From positions 62,001 through 126,000 of the forward strand of contig NZ_BMDJ01000004.1 of the NCBI RefSeq assembly GCF_014635725.1: a stretch of 64,000 bases of DNA. The letters run 5' to 3'. Positions within the stretch are counted from its first letter, which is position 1, and every line of letters begins with the position of its first letter. Below, piece by piece: positions 9,401-15,606 of this stretch. Origin of the DNA: Pedobacter mendelii. GTDB lineage: Bacteria; Bacteroidota; Bacteroidia; Sphingobacteriales; Sphingobacteriaceae. A model generated the notes under the pieces. It saw only the letters and a list, made by a program, of their open reading frames with translations, searched no databases and had not been told where the DNA came from. Made by a program: the position numbers and the translations under genes.

Positions 9401-9824
9401 TCAAGAGCAGGCTGATATATTTGAATCATATGTTAATCAGGATAAATACTTAAGCAAAAACAGAGGTAAATTTGCTGAGCGTAATGGTGGTACTTCACCT
9501 TGGAGAAATCAATTCGACTTCAGGTTAACTCAAGAGGTTTTTAAAGACTTCGGTAAAACTAAAAATTCATTTCAATTCACTGTCGATATTTTTAATGTAG
9601 GTAATTTATTAAACCGTAAATGGGGTAATGTTAACTTCGTGAACAATGCATCTATCCTAGTACCTCAAAATGTTACAGGAACTAATGCAATTAGTGCAAC
9701 AAATAGACCTACATTCAGAGTTGCAAATGCATCAAGTGATATTGTTAGAGAAACTTTTGGTACATCTCAAACAACAGCTTCTACTTATTACATGCAGTTT
9801 GGTGTTCGTTATAATTTTAACTAA
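6429..9824 (+). CDS. TonB-dependent outer-membrane receptor, Oar-like, with N-terminal carboxypeptidase-regulatory domain
   Basis: This is a 1131-aa outer-membrane beta-barrel. The signal peptide ends near VHAQ (residue 26). It is followed by a CarboxypepD_reg-like beta-sandwich (TGTIKDDKGALPGASI through FVGYKPSK, about residues 33-100), a plug domain (NSNKNGTSTVINKAQIQSLP, then FTVDGANFNNQF), and a long barrel ending in the aromatic QFGVRYNFN. It lacks the SusC hallmark plug pattern and has no SusD neighbour. The organisation resembles Oar proteins of Bacteroidota and Myxococcus, so a sus-type polysaccharide role is not supported. The ligand is unknown. It is monocistronic, with a strong terminator at 9847-9872. 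Energy would come from TonB/ExbBD; a TonB-family gene lies at 14631. Confidence 0.9.
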   Translation: MKKSLLLRLLLVIVAFVGITLSVHAQVTTSSMTGTIKDDKGALPGASIKATHTPTGTVYTVSTNNDGRFTIGGMRVGGPYTVEISFVGYKPSKLTEVYLKLGEPYVVNTTLVDNSSTLAEVKIVGQGANAILNSNKNGTSTVINKAQIQSLPTITRSVNDLTRLTPQANGTSIGGGNYRSNNFTVDGANFNNQFGIGGNIPAGGSPISIDALEQISINVTPYDARQTGFTGGSVSAVTRSGTNSFSGNAFYTMRGEDNQGKRIGESFRLGTLQKLDEKNYGFSLGGPIIKDKLFFFVNYEKKLTTSPGTQRIASNALNPYNIANPNVVQASESFLNQVSSYLLSRYNYSTGPYQGYSNVSDNEKMFARLDWNINKNHRFSVRYNQVESKSPASASTSTSGSPIGSITGLAYANARSGTARNAGLPFFNSNYYQAANLYSGVAELNSNFGSKITNVLRATYSHQNDPRTTDGSPFPLVDILDGTPTSNANLGSVLTTFGYEPFSYGNLRDVTSYTYSDDLSLALGKHNITLGVQAEYSTTKNGFQRFGTGFYTFRTWNDFITNQRPAQYTVTYPLTADGSQAFPSFKFAQYSAYLQDEFTVSDRLKFTAGLRVEQASYPDVTEVRTHPLVAGLNFAGQKIDTGVLPENKVSFSPRFGFNWDVMGDRSFQVRGGSGIFTGRIPFVWIVSQSGDAGLIQYTQSYVGNAAPFFNPSIAPQLTTAAPPAGSSIPSSGISVMSPTLKFPQTWKSSLAFDFKLPFGIVGTLEGIYGRDLNVAFARNLNLANPNIQISGYGDTRLFYPISNSDKYYNPINAAGLPVAQGTPSGGANGTVTGFNAIQMDNVKGGYNWMATAQLTKQFSNGIAAMIAYTRSDQRNYGDQGGDQLGNLWSLPQTSGNPNNPTLSYSSNLNPDRVIANVSYRKAYFGNLATSFSLFYEGAQQGRFSYTYNGDFNRDGVSGNDLIYIPNPGELTAASFVAIPAGTANYARAYSAQEQADIFESYVNQDKYLSKNRGKFAERNGGTSPWRNQFDFRLTQEVFKDFGKTKNSFQFTVDIFNVGNLLNRKWGNVNFVNNASILVPQNVTGTNAISATNRPTFRVANASSDIVRETFGTSQTTASTYYMQFGVRYNFN

Positions 9825-9846
9825 TACATTAAATTTAATATAGTTG

Positions 9847-9879
9847 AAAGTCCCGATGAAAATCGGGACTTTTTTTGTT
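9847..9879 (+). terminator. Intrinsic terminator of the Oar-like receptor gene
   Basis: A perfect 11-bp stem AAAGTCCCGAT (9847-9857) / ATCGGGACTTT (9862-9872) has a GAAA tetraloop and a T-run, starting 23 bp after the stop codon. Confidence 0.85.
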
Positions 9880-9934
9880 AAGAAAATTATAGCGTGTTCC
9901 TTAAATCTGTAAAAATTATATCAATGGATACAAA

Positions 9935-9968
9935 AAAGCCGTGCAGACTTCGAAATCTGCATGGCTTT
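9935..9968. terminator. Hairpin downstream of the orphan purM 3' end
   Basis: A 13-bp stem (9935-9947 with 9956-9968) has one G-T pair and an 8-nt loop. The plus-strand RNA pairs best, but the uninterrupted six-T tail is on the minus strand (9937 to 9932). It sits just beyond the stop of the duplicated purM tail, where the purM terminator would be expected, so it is probably the original purM terminator. Confidence 0.5.
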
Positions 9969-9984
9969 ATTATTTTTAGTCTAA

Positions 9985-10088
9985 TTAATTATAAGTAAAA
10001 CTTCCTTTTTCGCCTTCTATAGTCACCTGTTTTTTATCGCTTTTTTCTACACGGCCAATGATTTGAGCATCAGTATTAAAGCTTTTAG
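9985..10088 (-). pseudogene. Partial duplicate of the 3' end of purM (copy A)
   Basis: 104 bp align without gaps to 10438-10541, the last about 33 codons of the intact purM, at a constant offset of 453 bp. I count roughly 11 mismatches. It still reads as a PurM C-terminus (FNTDAQIIGRVEKSDKK and then EKGSFTYN, ending in TAA), with only a few amino-acid changes. Similarity ends at GCTTTTAG (10081-10088), and no upstream part of the gene is present. It is not expressed as a gene and is best explained as one end of an insertion or recombination that carried a purM tail. Confidence 0.85.
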
Positions 10089-10107
10089 AAGTTAATGAAT
10101 TATTATT

Positions 10108-10115
10108 TAGATTTG
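10108..10115 (+). promoter_or_regulatory. -7-like box upstream of the antitoxin gene
   Basis: TAGATTTG matches TAnnTTTG, 12 nt before the ATG at 10127. No clear -33 element was seen, and the leader would be only a few nucleotides. Confidence 0.35.
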
Positions 10116-10126
10116 TATTTAAATTT

Positions 10127-10336
10127 ATGAATATGACGATTGCAACGATAGAAATACCTGATAAAAAGGCAACCCTAATTAAACAATTGCTAAAAGAATT
10201 GGGCGTTAAAATAACTGAAGAAAAAATAGAAAAGAGTCCTTATGATCCTAAATTTATTGCAAAAATAAAAAAAGGTGATGAGGATATTAAGCAAGGGCGT
10301 ACGAAAAAAATTCCCATTGCCGATTTATGGAAATAG
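10127..10336 (+). CDS. Antitoxin-like small protein of a type II toxin-antitoxin pair
   Basis: This 69-aa, Lys-rich protein starts MNMTIATIEIPDKKATLIKQ and ends ITEEKIEKSPYDPKFIAKIK... IADLWK. The short N-terminal strand, amphipathic helix and SPYDPKF-type linker are typical of RelB/Phd-like antitoxins that precede YoeB/RelE toxins in Bacteroidota. That match is from recollection of the family, not a search. A second in-frame ATG two codons later is possible. Its 3' end overlaps the toxin ATG by 10 nt, the usual translational coupling. The downstream toxin is broken, so this is an orphan antitoxin. The whole module sits between two copies of the purM tail. Confidence 0.65.
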   Translation: MNMTIATIEIPDKKATLIKQLLKELGVKITEEKIEKSPYDPKFIAKIKKGDEDIKQGRTKKIPIADLWK

Positions 10337-10417
10337 AATATATCCAACAAGCACAGAGTTATTTATATAGTTACTGAGGAAATAATTTATATCGAATTTC
10401 TAAAAGGACATTATTGA
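10327..10417 (+). pseudogene. YoeB/RelE-type toxin relic with internal deletion
   Basis: From the ATG at 10327 the frame reads MEIEYIQQA, a typical RelE/YoeB N-terminus. At 10352 the sequence continues, shifted by one base, as HRVIYIVTEEIIYIEFLKGHY and a stop (10352-10417). HR-V-Y...GHY is the conserved C-terminus of YoeB-type mRNA interferases, with terminal His-Tyr catalytic residues. About 60 central codons are missing and the junction is out of frame, so translation from the ATG stops after 16 residues. The toxin is therefore inactive. Family assignment is by motif recognition. Confidence 0.75.
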
Positions 10418-10437
10418 TCCGATACATTATTTTCTTT

Positions 10438-11619
10438 CTAATTATAAACAAAAGTTCCCTTTTCGCTTTCTATCGTCACCTGTTTTTTGTCGCTTTTTTC
10501 TACGCGGCCAATGATTTGAGCATCAATATTAAAGCTTCTAGCAATTTCAATGATGTTTGCTGCAATTTCCTGAGGTACATATAATTCCATTCTATGGCCC
10601 ATGTTAAATACCTTATACATTTCTTTCCAATCCGTTCCTGATTCTTCCTGTATCAGTTTAAATAATGGTGGAACAGGGAATAGGTTATCTTTTATAACGT
10701 GGATATCATCATTAACGAAGTGCAGCACTTTGGTTTGAGCACCACCGCTACAATGAACGATGCCATCTATTTGACTGCGATAACTTTCTAATATTTTTTT
10801 AATAACCGGTGCATAAGTACGGGTAGGAGATAAGACTAATTTGCCGATAGTTGTTGTTCCAAAACCATCAATGTTTATTTCATCTGTCAGATTTTTATTG
10901 CCTGAGAAAACTAAATCAAAAGGAACTGCAGGGTCAAAACTTTCTGGGTAATTGTTTGCTACAGTTTTGTTAAATACATCATGACGGGCAGAGGTTAATC
11001 CGTTAGAACCCATTCCTCCATTGTATTCAGTTTCGTAAGTTGCTTGTCCGTAGGATGCCAGACCAACAACAACATTGCCTGGTTTAATATTATCGTTACT
11101 AATGATTTCTGATCGCTTTAAACGACAGGTTACCGTAGAATCAACAATAATGGTTCTAACTAAATCGCCAACATCGGCAGTTTCGCCACCGGTTGAATAA
11201 ATGGATATGCCCTGTTCCCTTAAGTCGGCCAAAATTTCTTCGGTTCCATTAATGATTTCTGCTAAAACTTCGCCTGGAATCAAATTTTTGTTTCTACCAA
11301 TTGTTGAAGAAAGCAATATATTATCAGTCGCACCAACACAGATTAAATCGTCGAGGTTCATGATAATAGCATCTTGTGCAATGCCTTTCCAAACAGAAAT
11401 ATCATTGGTTTCTTTCCAATATACATAAGCCAAGGATGATTTGGTACCTGCACCATCAGCATGCATAATATTGCAATAGGCTTCATCACCACCTAAAATA
11501 TCAGGGATGATTTTACAAAATGCTTTTGGGAAAATTCCTTTGTCGATATTTTTGATGGCATTGTGCACATCTTCTTTTGAGGCAGAAACGCCACGTTGAT
11601 TGTACCTGTTATCACTCAT
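10438..11619 (-). CDS. purM: Phosphoribosylformylglycinamidine cyclo-ligase (AIR synthetase)
   Basis: This 393-aa cytoplasmic enzyme closes the imidazole ring in step 5 of purine synthesis (FGAM + ATP to AIR). Recognised features are the N-terminal RYNQRGVSASKEDVHNAI, the ATP-binding ADGAGTKSSLA, DLICVGAT, the conserved STGGETADVGDL, SYGQATYETEYNGGMGSNG, and the C-terminal VFNMGHRMELY. It is longer than E. coli PurM (about 345 aa) and matches the Bacteroidota form. Its last 33 codons are duplicated 453 bp further on (9985-10088). The minus-strand TATCTTTG box at 11627-11634 lies only 7 nt before the ATG, implying a very short or absent leader. purL lies 4 kb away in the same orientation but as a separate unit. 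Confidence 0.93.
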   Translation of the reverse strand: MSDNRYNQRGVSASKEDVHNAIKNIDKGIFPKAFCKIIPDILGGDEAYCNIMHADGAGTKSSLAYVYWKETNDISVWKGIAQDAIIMNLDDLICVGATDNILLSSTIGRNKNLIPGEVLAEIINGTEEILADLREQGISIYSTGGETADVGDLVRTIIVDSTVTCRLKRSEIISNDNIKPGNVVVGLASYGQATYETEYNGGMGSNGLTSARHDVFNKTVANNYPESFDPAVPFDLVFSGNKNLTDEINIDGFGTTTIGKLVLSPTRTYAPVIKKILESYRSQIDGIVHCSGGAQTKVLHFVNDDIHVIKDNLFPVPPLFKLIQEESGTDWKEMYKVFNMGHRMELYVPQEIAANIIEIARSFNIDAQIIGRVEKSDKKQVTIESEKGTFVYN

Positions 11620-11626
11620 GTTGGCG

Positions 11627-11634
11627 CAAAGATA
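11627..11634 (-). promoter_or_regulatory. -7 box of purM; short-leader or leaderless arrangement
   Basis: The minus strand reads TATCTTTG followed by seven nucleotides and the ATG. The start of transcription would fall at or next to the initiation codon. The -33 position reads TTCG rather than TTTG. Confidence 0.5.
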
Positions 11635-12201
11635 AAGGAAAAAGTCCGGAGTTCGAAGACTGAATTCAGATGTTTTAATTTCTCCTGTAAATTGAAAAAT
11701 TGGTGAAAATGTAAGATGGAAAATGGAATTAGAAATGCTTTAAGCTTACGATATAATATTTAAAGACTACTAAAACATTTATTTTGACATAATCTTAGTA
11801 ATCCTATTTATATTAAAATATATACCATATTATAACATTTAAGTTGTCATAATCTTAAAATCATGTCATCTTATAAATTCTATTCTTTATTACCACATCA
11901 GATACCTAAGTATAATAGCTTTATAAAGGCTTTGCCATACTAATTGCATTAAGATTCCCAATTAAATTGGGAATGACGACCCGTTCATGGTTGGTGTTTT
12001 AAACGTTTTGCCAAACTTAACATTCTATTCGGTTGGCATTTGTATATGAGGAATATGTCCTGAAAATATAATCTTTACCATATAAGATTCTGTAATGGCA
12101 TTTAAGTTATTTTAAAATCCTATCCTTTTCCAAATTCTAAAGCACTTAATTCTTGGGGCATTTATCTTAAAATCCTATAATCCTAAAAATCTTAATAAAA
12201 A
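11635..12201. repeat. Gene-free gap with a REP-like palindrome (11954-11974) and degenerate repeats
   Basis: No gene was found. A near-perfect palindrome ATTCCCAATT A AATTGGGAAT (11954-11974) is followed by GACGAC; such CCCAATTGGG-GAATGACG elements are scattered in Bacteroidota genomes as REP-like repeats. Around it are many short AT-rich variants of AATCTTA and AAATCCTA. A GTAAGATGGAAAATGG tract near 11710 belongs to the GATGGAAGATG repeat family. No promoter stronger than background was seen. Confidence 0.5.
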
Positions 12202-12229
12202 AGGGCGTAAAGTTTTCACCTTACGCCCT
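12202..12229 (-). terminator. Terminator of the glutamine synthetase gene
   Basis: A 9-bp stem AGGGCGTAA (12202-12210) / TTACGCCCT (12221-12229) has a 10-nt loop, followed on the minus strand by TTTTTATT. It lies 25 bp after the stop. Confidence 0.8.
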
Positions 12230-12253
12230 CTGCTTAAAACCTTTCGGCTTAGC

Positions 12254-14428
12254 TTATTTCATGAACAACAATTCTCTGAATTTTGGTAATGGCCAAACGC
12301 TGTCGTCAACAATTTGCTCTAATTTATCTGCATGGTAGCGAATAACTTCGAAGTATGTTTTAACTTTCTCATCGTAAGCAATTGCTTTTTCACGAGTATC
12401 TTCGATTTTGTTGGTTAATTTACGTTCTTCTAACATCGCATCGATATTTGATTTAACAATTTCTAAATGCTCAGAAACTTTCTTCACAATATCTATAGAT
12501 ACTTTGCTATCAATACCGATTTCTTTCAATCCTTTAACGTTTGTAATTAAAGCATTTTGGTAAGCAATTGCAGCAGGGATTATTGCAGTGTTTGCAACTT
12601 CGCCCATTACACGTGCTTCAATCTGAAGTTTTTTGTAGAAGTTTTCTAACATGATTTCATGACGGGCATGAATTTCACGTTTGCTGTAAATACCTGTAGA
12701 ATTAAATAACTCTGCTGATTTATCAGATAAGTAAGCATCTAATGCTTTAGGTGTGGTTTTGATGTTTGATAAACCACGAGCTAAAGCCTCATCTTCCCAC
12801 TCCTGGCTGTAACCGTTACCTTCGAAGCGAATTGCTTTCGATTCTTTAATGTATTTTTTAATTACAGTTAGTAAAGCGATATCTTTTTTATCACCTTTCT
12901 TAATTAATTTATCAACTTCAGTTTTAAATTTAACCAATTGCTCAGCCATGATTGCATTTAAGATGGTCATTGGTGCTGAAGAATTTGCGGAAGAACCAAC
13001 AGCCCTTAACTCAAATTTATTACCTGTAAAAGCAAAAGGAGATGTACGGTTACGGTCTGTATTATCCAACAGAATTTGTGGAATTTTAGGAATACCCAAC
13101 CAAAGTGCATTATCTTCTTTAATTTTTTTACTGATGCGTGAGTGCTCAATCTCATCTAATACATCGTTTAATTGAGAACCAAGGAAGATGGAGATGATTG
13201 CGGGTGGCGCTTCATTAGCACCTAAGCGGTGATCGTTGCTTACCGATGCAATACTTGCACGTAATAAATCTGCATGTTCGCTAACCGCTTTAATTGTGTT
13301 TACAAAGAAAGCAAGGAACATTAAGTTGTTTTTAGGCGTTTTACCTGGTGCTAATAAGTTTTTACCTGTATCGGTAATTAGCGACCAGTTGTTGTGTTTA
13401 CCTGATCCGTTTATACCAGCATAAGGTTTTTCATGCAATAAAACACGGAAATGGTGACGACGAGCAACTTTCTCCATCAAATCCATCAATAATTGATTGT
13501 GATCGATGGCTAAGTTGATTTCTTCGTAAATAGGTGCACACTCAAATTGAGAAGGAGCAACCTCGTTATGGCGGGTTTTTAAAGGAATACCAAGTTTTAA
13601 AGCTTCGTTTTCAAAATCTACCATATAACTGAATACACGTTCAGGAATTGAACCGAAATAATGATCTTCTAATTGCTGCCCTTTAGCAGACATGTGTCCG
13701 AATAAAGTACGGCCTGTTAATAATAAATCAGGACGAGCATTAAATAAAGACTCATCAACCAAAAAGTATTCTTGTTCGATACCTAAAGAAGCATTTACTT
13801 TAGTAATACTTTTATCAAAATATTGACAAACATCAACAGCGGCTTTATCAAGCGCAGCTAATGCTTTTAACAAAGGTGCTTTATAATCCAAGGCTTCACC
13901 GGTATAAGATACAAAAACTGTAGGGATACAAAGTGTTTTACCAGCTTTGCTTTCCATGATGAAAGCAGGAGATGAAGGATCCCATGCAGTGTAACCACGA
14001 GCTTCGAAGGTATTACGAATACCACCATTTGGGAAACTTGATGCATCCGGCTCTTGTTGAACTAGAGCACTTCCTGCAAATTTCTCGATGGCACCGTCGC
14101 CACTTGGCTCAAAAAATGAATCATGCTTTTCTGCAGTTGTACCTGTTAGAGGCTGGAACCAATGTGTATAATGTGTAGCGCCTGCACTCATTGCCCAAGC
14201 TTTCATAGCTGTTGCAATCTGATTTGCGTCATCCGTATTAATTAACTCACCCTGGTTGATGGATGATATTAACTTCTCATACACGTCTTTAGATAAGAAA
14301 TCTCTCATTTTTCTCTTATCAAATACATTAGCGCCAAAAAAGTCAGAAATTTTTGCTGATGGTGATTTAACTTCTGGTGAAATTCTGTTTTGAGCCTCTT
14401 TTAATGCGATGGTTCTTAAGCTTTTCAT
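12254..14428 (-). CDS. glnN: Glutamine synthetase, type III
   Basis: This 724-aa cytoplasmic enzyme makes glutamine from glutamate, ammonia and ATP. The size (about 720-730 aa, against about 470 for type I) and the type-III signatures place it in the GSIII family common in Bacteroidota. Those signatures are NGGIRNTFEARGYTAWDP, the active-site stretches GIEQEYFLVD and RHNEVAPSQFE, GSGKHNNWSL, NDHRLGANEAPPAI and NRTSPFAFTGN. An extra C-terminal helical region (about residues 560-720) is typical of GSIII. The start ATG at 14428 is preceded by a good promoter (14449-14480) and the gene ends at a strong terminator, so it is monocistronic. No GlnB/AmtB neighbours were seen. Confidence 0.96.
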   Translation of the reverse strand: MKSLRTIALKEAQNRISPEVKSPSAKISDFFGANVFDKRKMRDFLSKDVYEKLISSINQGELINTDDANQIATAMKAWAMSAGATHYTHWFQPLTGTTAEKHDSFFEPSGDGAIEKFAGSALVQQEPDASSFPNGGIRNTFEARGYTAWDPSSPAFIMESKAGKTLCIPTVFVSYTGEALDYKAPLLKALAALDKAAVDVCQYFDKSITKVNASLGIEQEYFLVDESLFNARPDLLLTGRTLFGHMSAKGQQLEDHYFGSIPERVFSYMVDFENEALKLGIPLKTRHNEVAPSQFECAPIYEEINLAIDHNQLLMDLMEKVARRHHFRVLLHEKPYAGINGSGKHNNWSLITDTGKNLLAPGKTPKNNLMFLAFFVNTIKAVSEHADLLRASIASVSNDHRLGANEAPPAIISIFLGSQLNDVLDEIEHSRISKKIKEDNALWLGIPKIPQILLDNTDRNRTSPFAFTGNKFELRAVGSSANSSAPMTILNAIMAEQLVKFKTEVDKLIKKGDKKDIALLTVIKKYIKESKAIRFEGNGYSQEWEDEALARGLSNIKTTPKALDAYLSDKSAELFNSTGIYSKREIHARHEIMLENFYKKLQIEARVMGEVANTAIIPAAIAYQNALITNVKGLKEIGIDSKVSIDIVKKVSEHLEIVKSNIDAMLEERKLTNKIEDTREKAIAYDEKVKTYFEVIRYHADKLEQIVDDSVWPLPKFRELLFMK

Positions 14429-14448
14429 TAATTTGTTATGTTTTTTGT

Positions 14449-14480
14449 CAAAAATAGCATATTTTCTTAATTTTTATCAA
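14449..14480 (-). promoter_or_regulatory. Promoter of the glutamine synthetase gene
   Basis: On the minus strand TTG (14480-14478) is followed after 21 bp by TATTTTTG (14456-14449), a TAnnTTTG match 20 nt upstream of the ATG. Confidence 0.6.
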
Positions 14481-14630
14481 ATAATTCATTTAAATAATTA
14501 AAAATTATTGAAAATGAAATATAAAAATGTTTTCGAGATGAAAAATTTCATTTTTGATAAAGAATATAGATTTTTTAAAGTTTTATGGAATTATTTAAAT
14601 TTTTACATCATGAAATAAAACTTAAAAGCT

Positions 14631-15464
14631 ATGTTTAATTCTTCATTTAATCTTTACAAAACCGAGTGGCTCGATCTTGTATTTTCAGGCAGAAATAAAA
14701 ATTATGGTGCCTATGTGTTAAGGATGCAATCATCATCTATATTGACAAAATCATTATTTATAGCAAGTAGCTTTTTTGTGCTGCTGTTTGTAAGTCCTAT
14801 GGTTTATATTATGTTGTTTCCTAAAGAAATTGAAATAACTGTTGTTTCAAAAAGTGTCGATTTAACGGATGTTATTCATGAAATGAAAAAGCCTGATGAA
14901 CCAAAAAAAGCAGAGCCAGAAAAAGCTGAGCCTATTAAAGTTAAAACAATTGCTGTTCCTTCAAAAATAATTGTAACAAACGATGCGGTTTTGCTACCGC
15001 CAACTATGGCTGATGTGAAAGATGCGGTAATCAGCTCGGTAACACAAGATGGTATTGTTAGTCCTAATGCTATAGTAACCGATAATAAAGATAATGGTTC
15101 GGGTGTGGCTAAAGATGGTGTAGGGAATGGAGAAGATAAGGAGATTTACATCACTGGCGGCGTTGATGAATATCCTGAATTTGAAGGTGGAATGAAAGCC
15201 TGGGCAAAATACATGGAACGTAATCTAAAATATCCATACAGAGCTCAGGAAGAAGGCGTGCAGGGCAAGGTTTTTGTAAGCTTTGTAGTAGAGAAAGATG
15301 GCTCGATAACTGATGTACAGGTTTTAAAAGGCATAGGTTTTGGCTGTGATGAAGAAGCCATCAAAGTGATTAAGAAATCGCCATTATGGAAAGCAGGGAG
15401 AAATAAGGGTAATCCCGTACGTGTGAGGTATAATATACCAATAAATTTTACGCTTGCCAATTAG
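14631..15464 (+). CDS. TonB-family energy transducer protein
   Basis: This 277-aa inner-membrane protein has a short cytoplasmic N-terminus with the motif SGRNKNYGAYVLR seen in Bacteroidota TonB proteins. One membrane segment follows (about residues 40-62, ending IMLFPKE), then a Pro/Lys/Glu-rich periplasmic linker (KKPDEPKKAEPEKAEPIKVK). The C-terminal TonB domain is YPEFEGGMKAWAKYMERNLKYP, GVQGKVFVSFVVEKDGSI, LWKAGRNKGNPVRVRYNIPI. It would transmit proton-motive force from ExbBD to TonB-dependent receptors such as those in this window. No exbBD genes are adjacent. It is convergent with purL, separated by a 133-bp inverted-repeat element. Confidence 0.92.
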   Translation: MFNSSFNLYKTEWLDLVFSGRNKNYGAYVLRMQSSSILTKSLFIASSFFVLLFVSPMVYIMLFPKEIEITVVSKSVDLTDVIHEMKKPDEPKKAEPEKAEPIKVKTIAVPSKIIVTNDAVLLPPTMADVKDAVISSVTQDGIVSPNAIVTDNKDNGSGVAKDGVGNGEDKEIYITGGVDEYPEFEGGMKAWAKYMERNLKYPYRAQEEGVQGKVFVSFVVEKDGSITDVQVLKGIGFGCDEEAIKVIKKSPLWKAGRNKGNPVRVRYNIPINFTLAN

Positions 15465-15469
15465 TATAG

Positions 15470-15602
15470 GTAAGATGGGTGAGGGAGGATGGAAGATGTA
15501 AGATGTAAGATGGTGGATGGAAGAAGGTAAGATGGAAGATGGGTTTTTTTCCATTTCTCATCATCCATTTTACATCCATTTTACATCCATTTCCCATCTT
15601 AC
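15470..15602. repeat. 133-bp purine-rich inverted-repeat element between convergent genes
   Basis: The ends are a perfect 10-bp inverted repeat, GTAAGATGGG (15470-15479) / CCCATCTTAC (15593-15602). The left half consists of GATGGAAGATG/GTAAGATG units, and the right half of their complement (CATCCATTTTACATCC units) after a T7 tract at 15544-15550. The two arms can form an imperfect long hairpin. It sits 5 bp after the TonB-family stop and 4 bp before the purL stop, so it may serve as a bidirectional terminator. Confidence 0.7.
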
Positions 15603-15606
15603 AGCC

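Noticed and set aside
6429..9824. SusC assignment for the first TonB-dependent receptor
   Set aside because: No SusD neighbour and no SusC plug signature (DIE-I-VLKDA-A--YG); the domain layout fits Oar-like receptors.
11635..12201. Purine or glutamine riboswitch upstream of purM or downstream of glutamine synthetase
   Set aside because: No recognisable aptamer core; the purM leader is nearly absent and the gap is made of short degenerate repeats.
12849..13175. 108-codon ORF opposite the glutamine synthetase gene
   Set aside because: Mirror frame of a strongly conserved gene with no start signals or family resemblance. The same applies to 17009-17335 opposite purL and 50826-51284 opposite the dipeptidase/GH3 genes.
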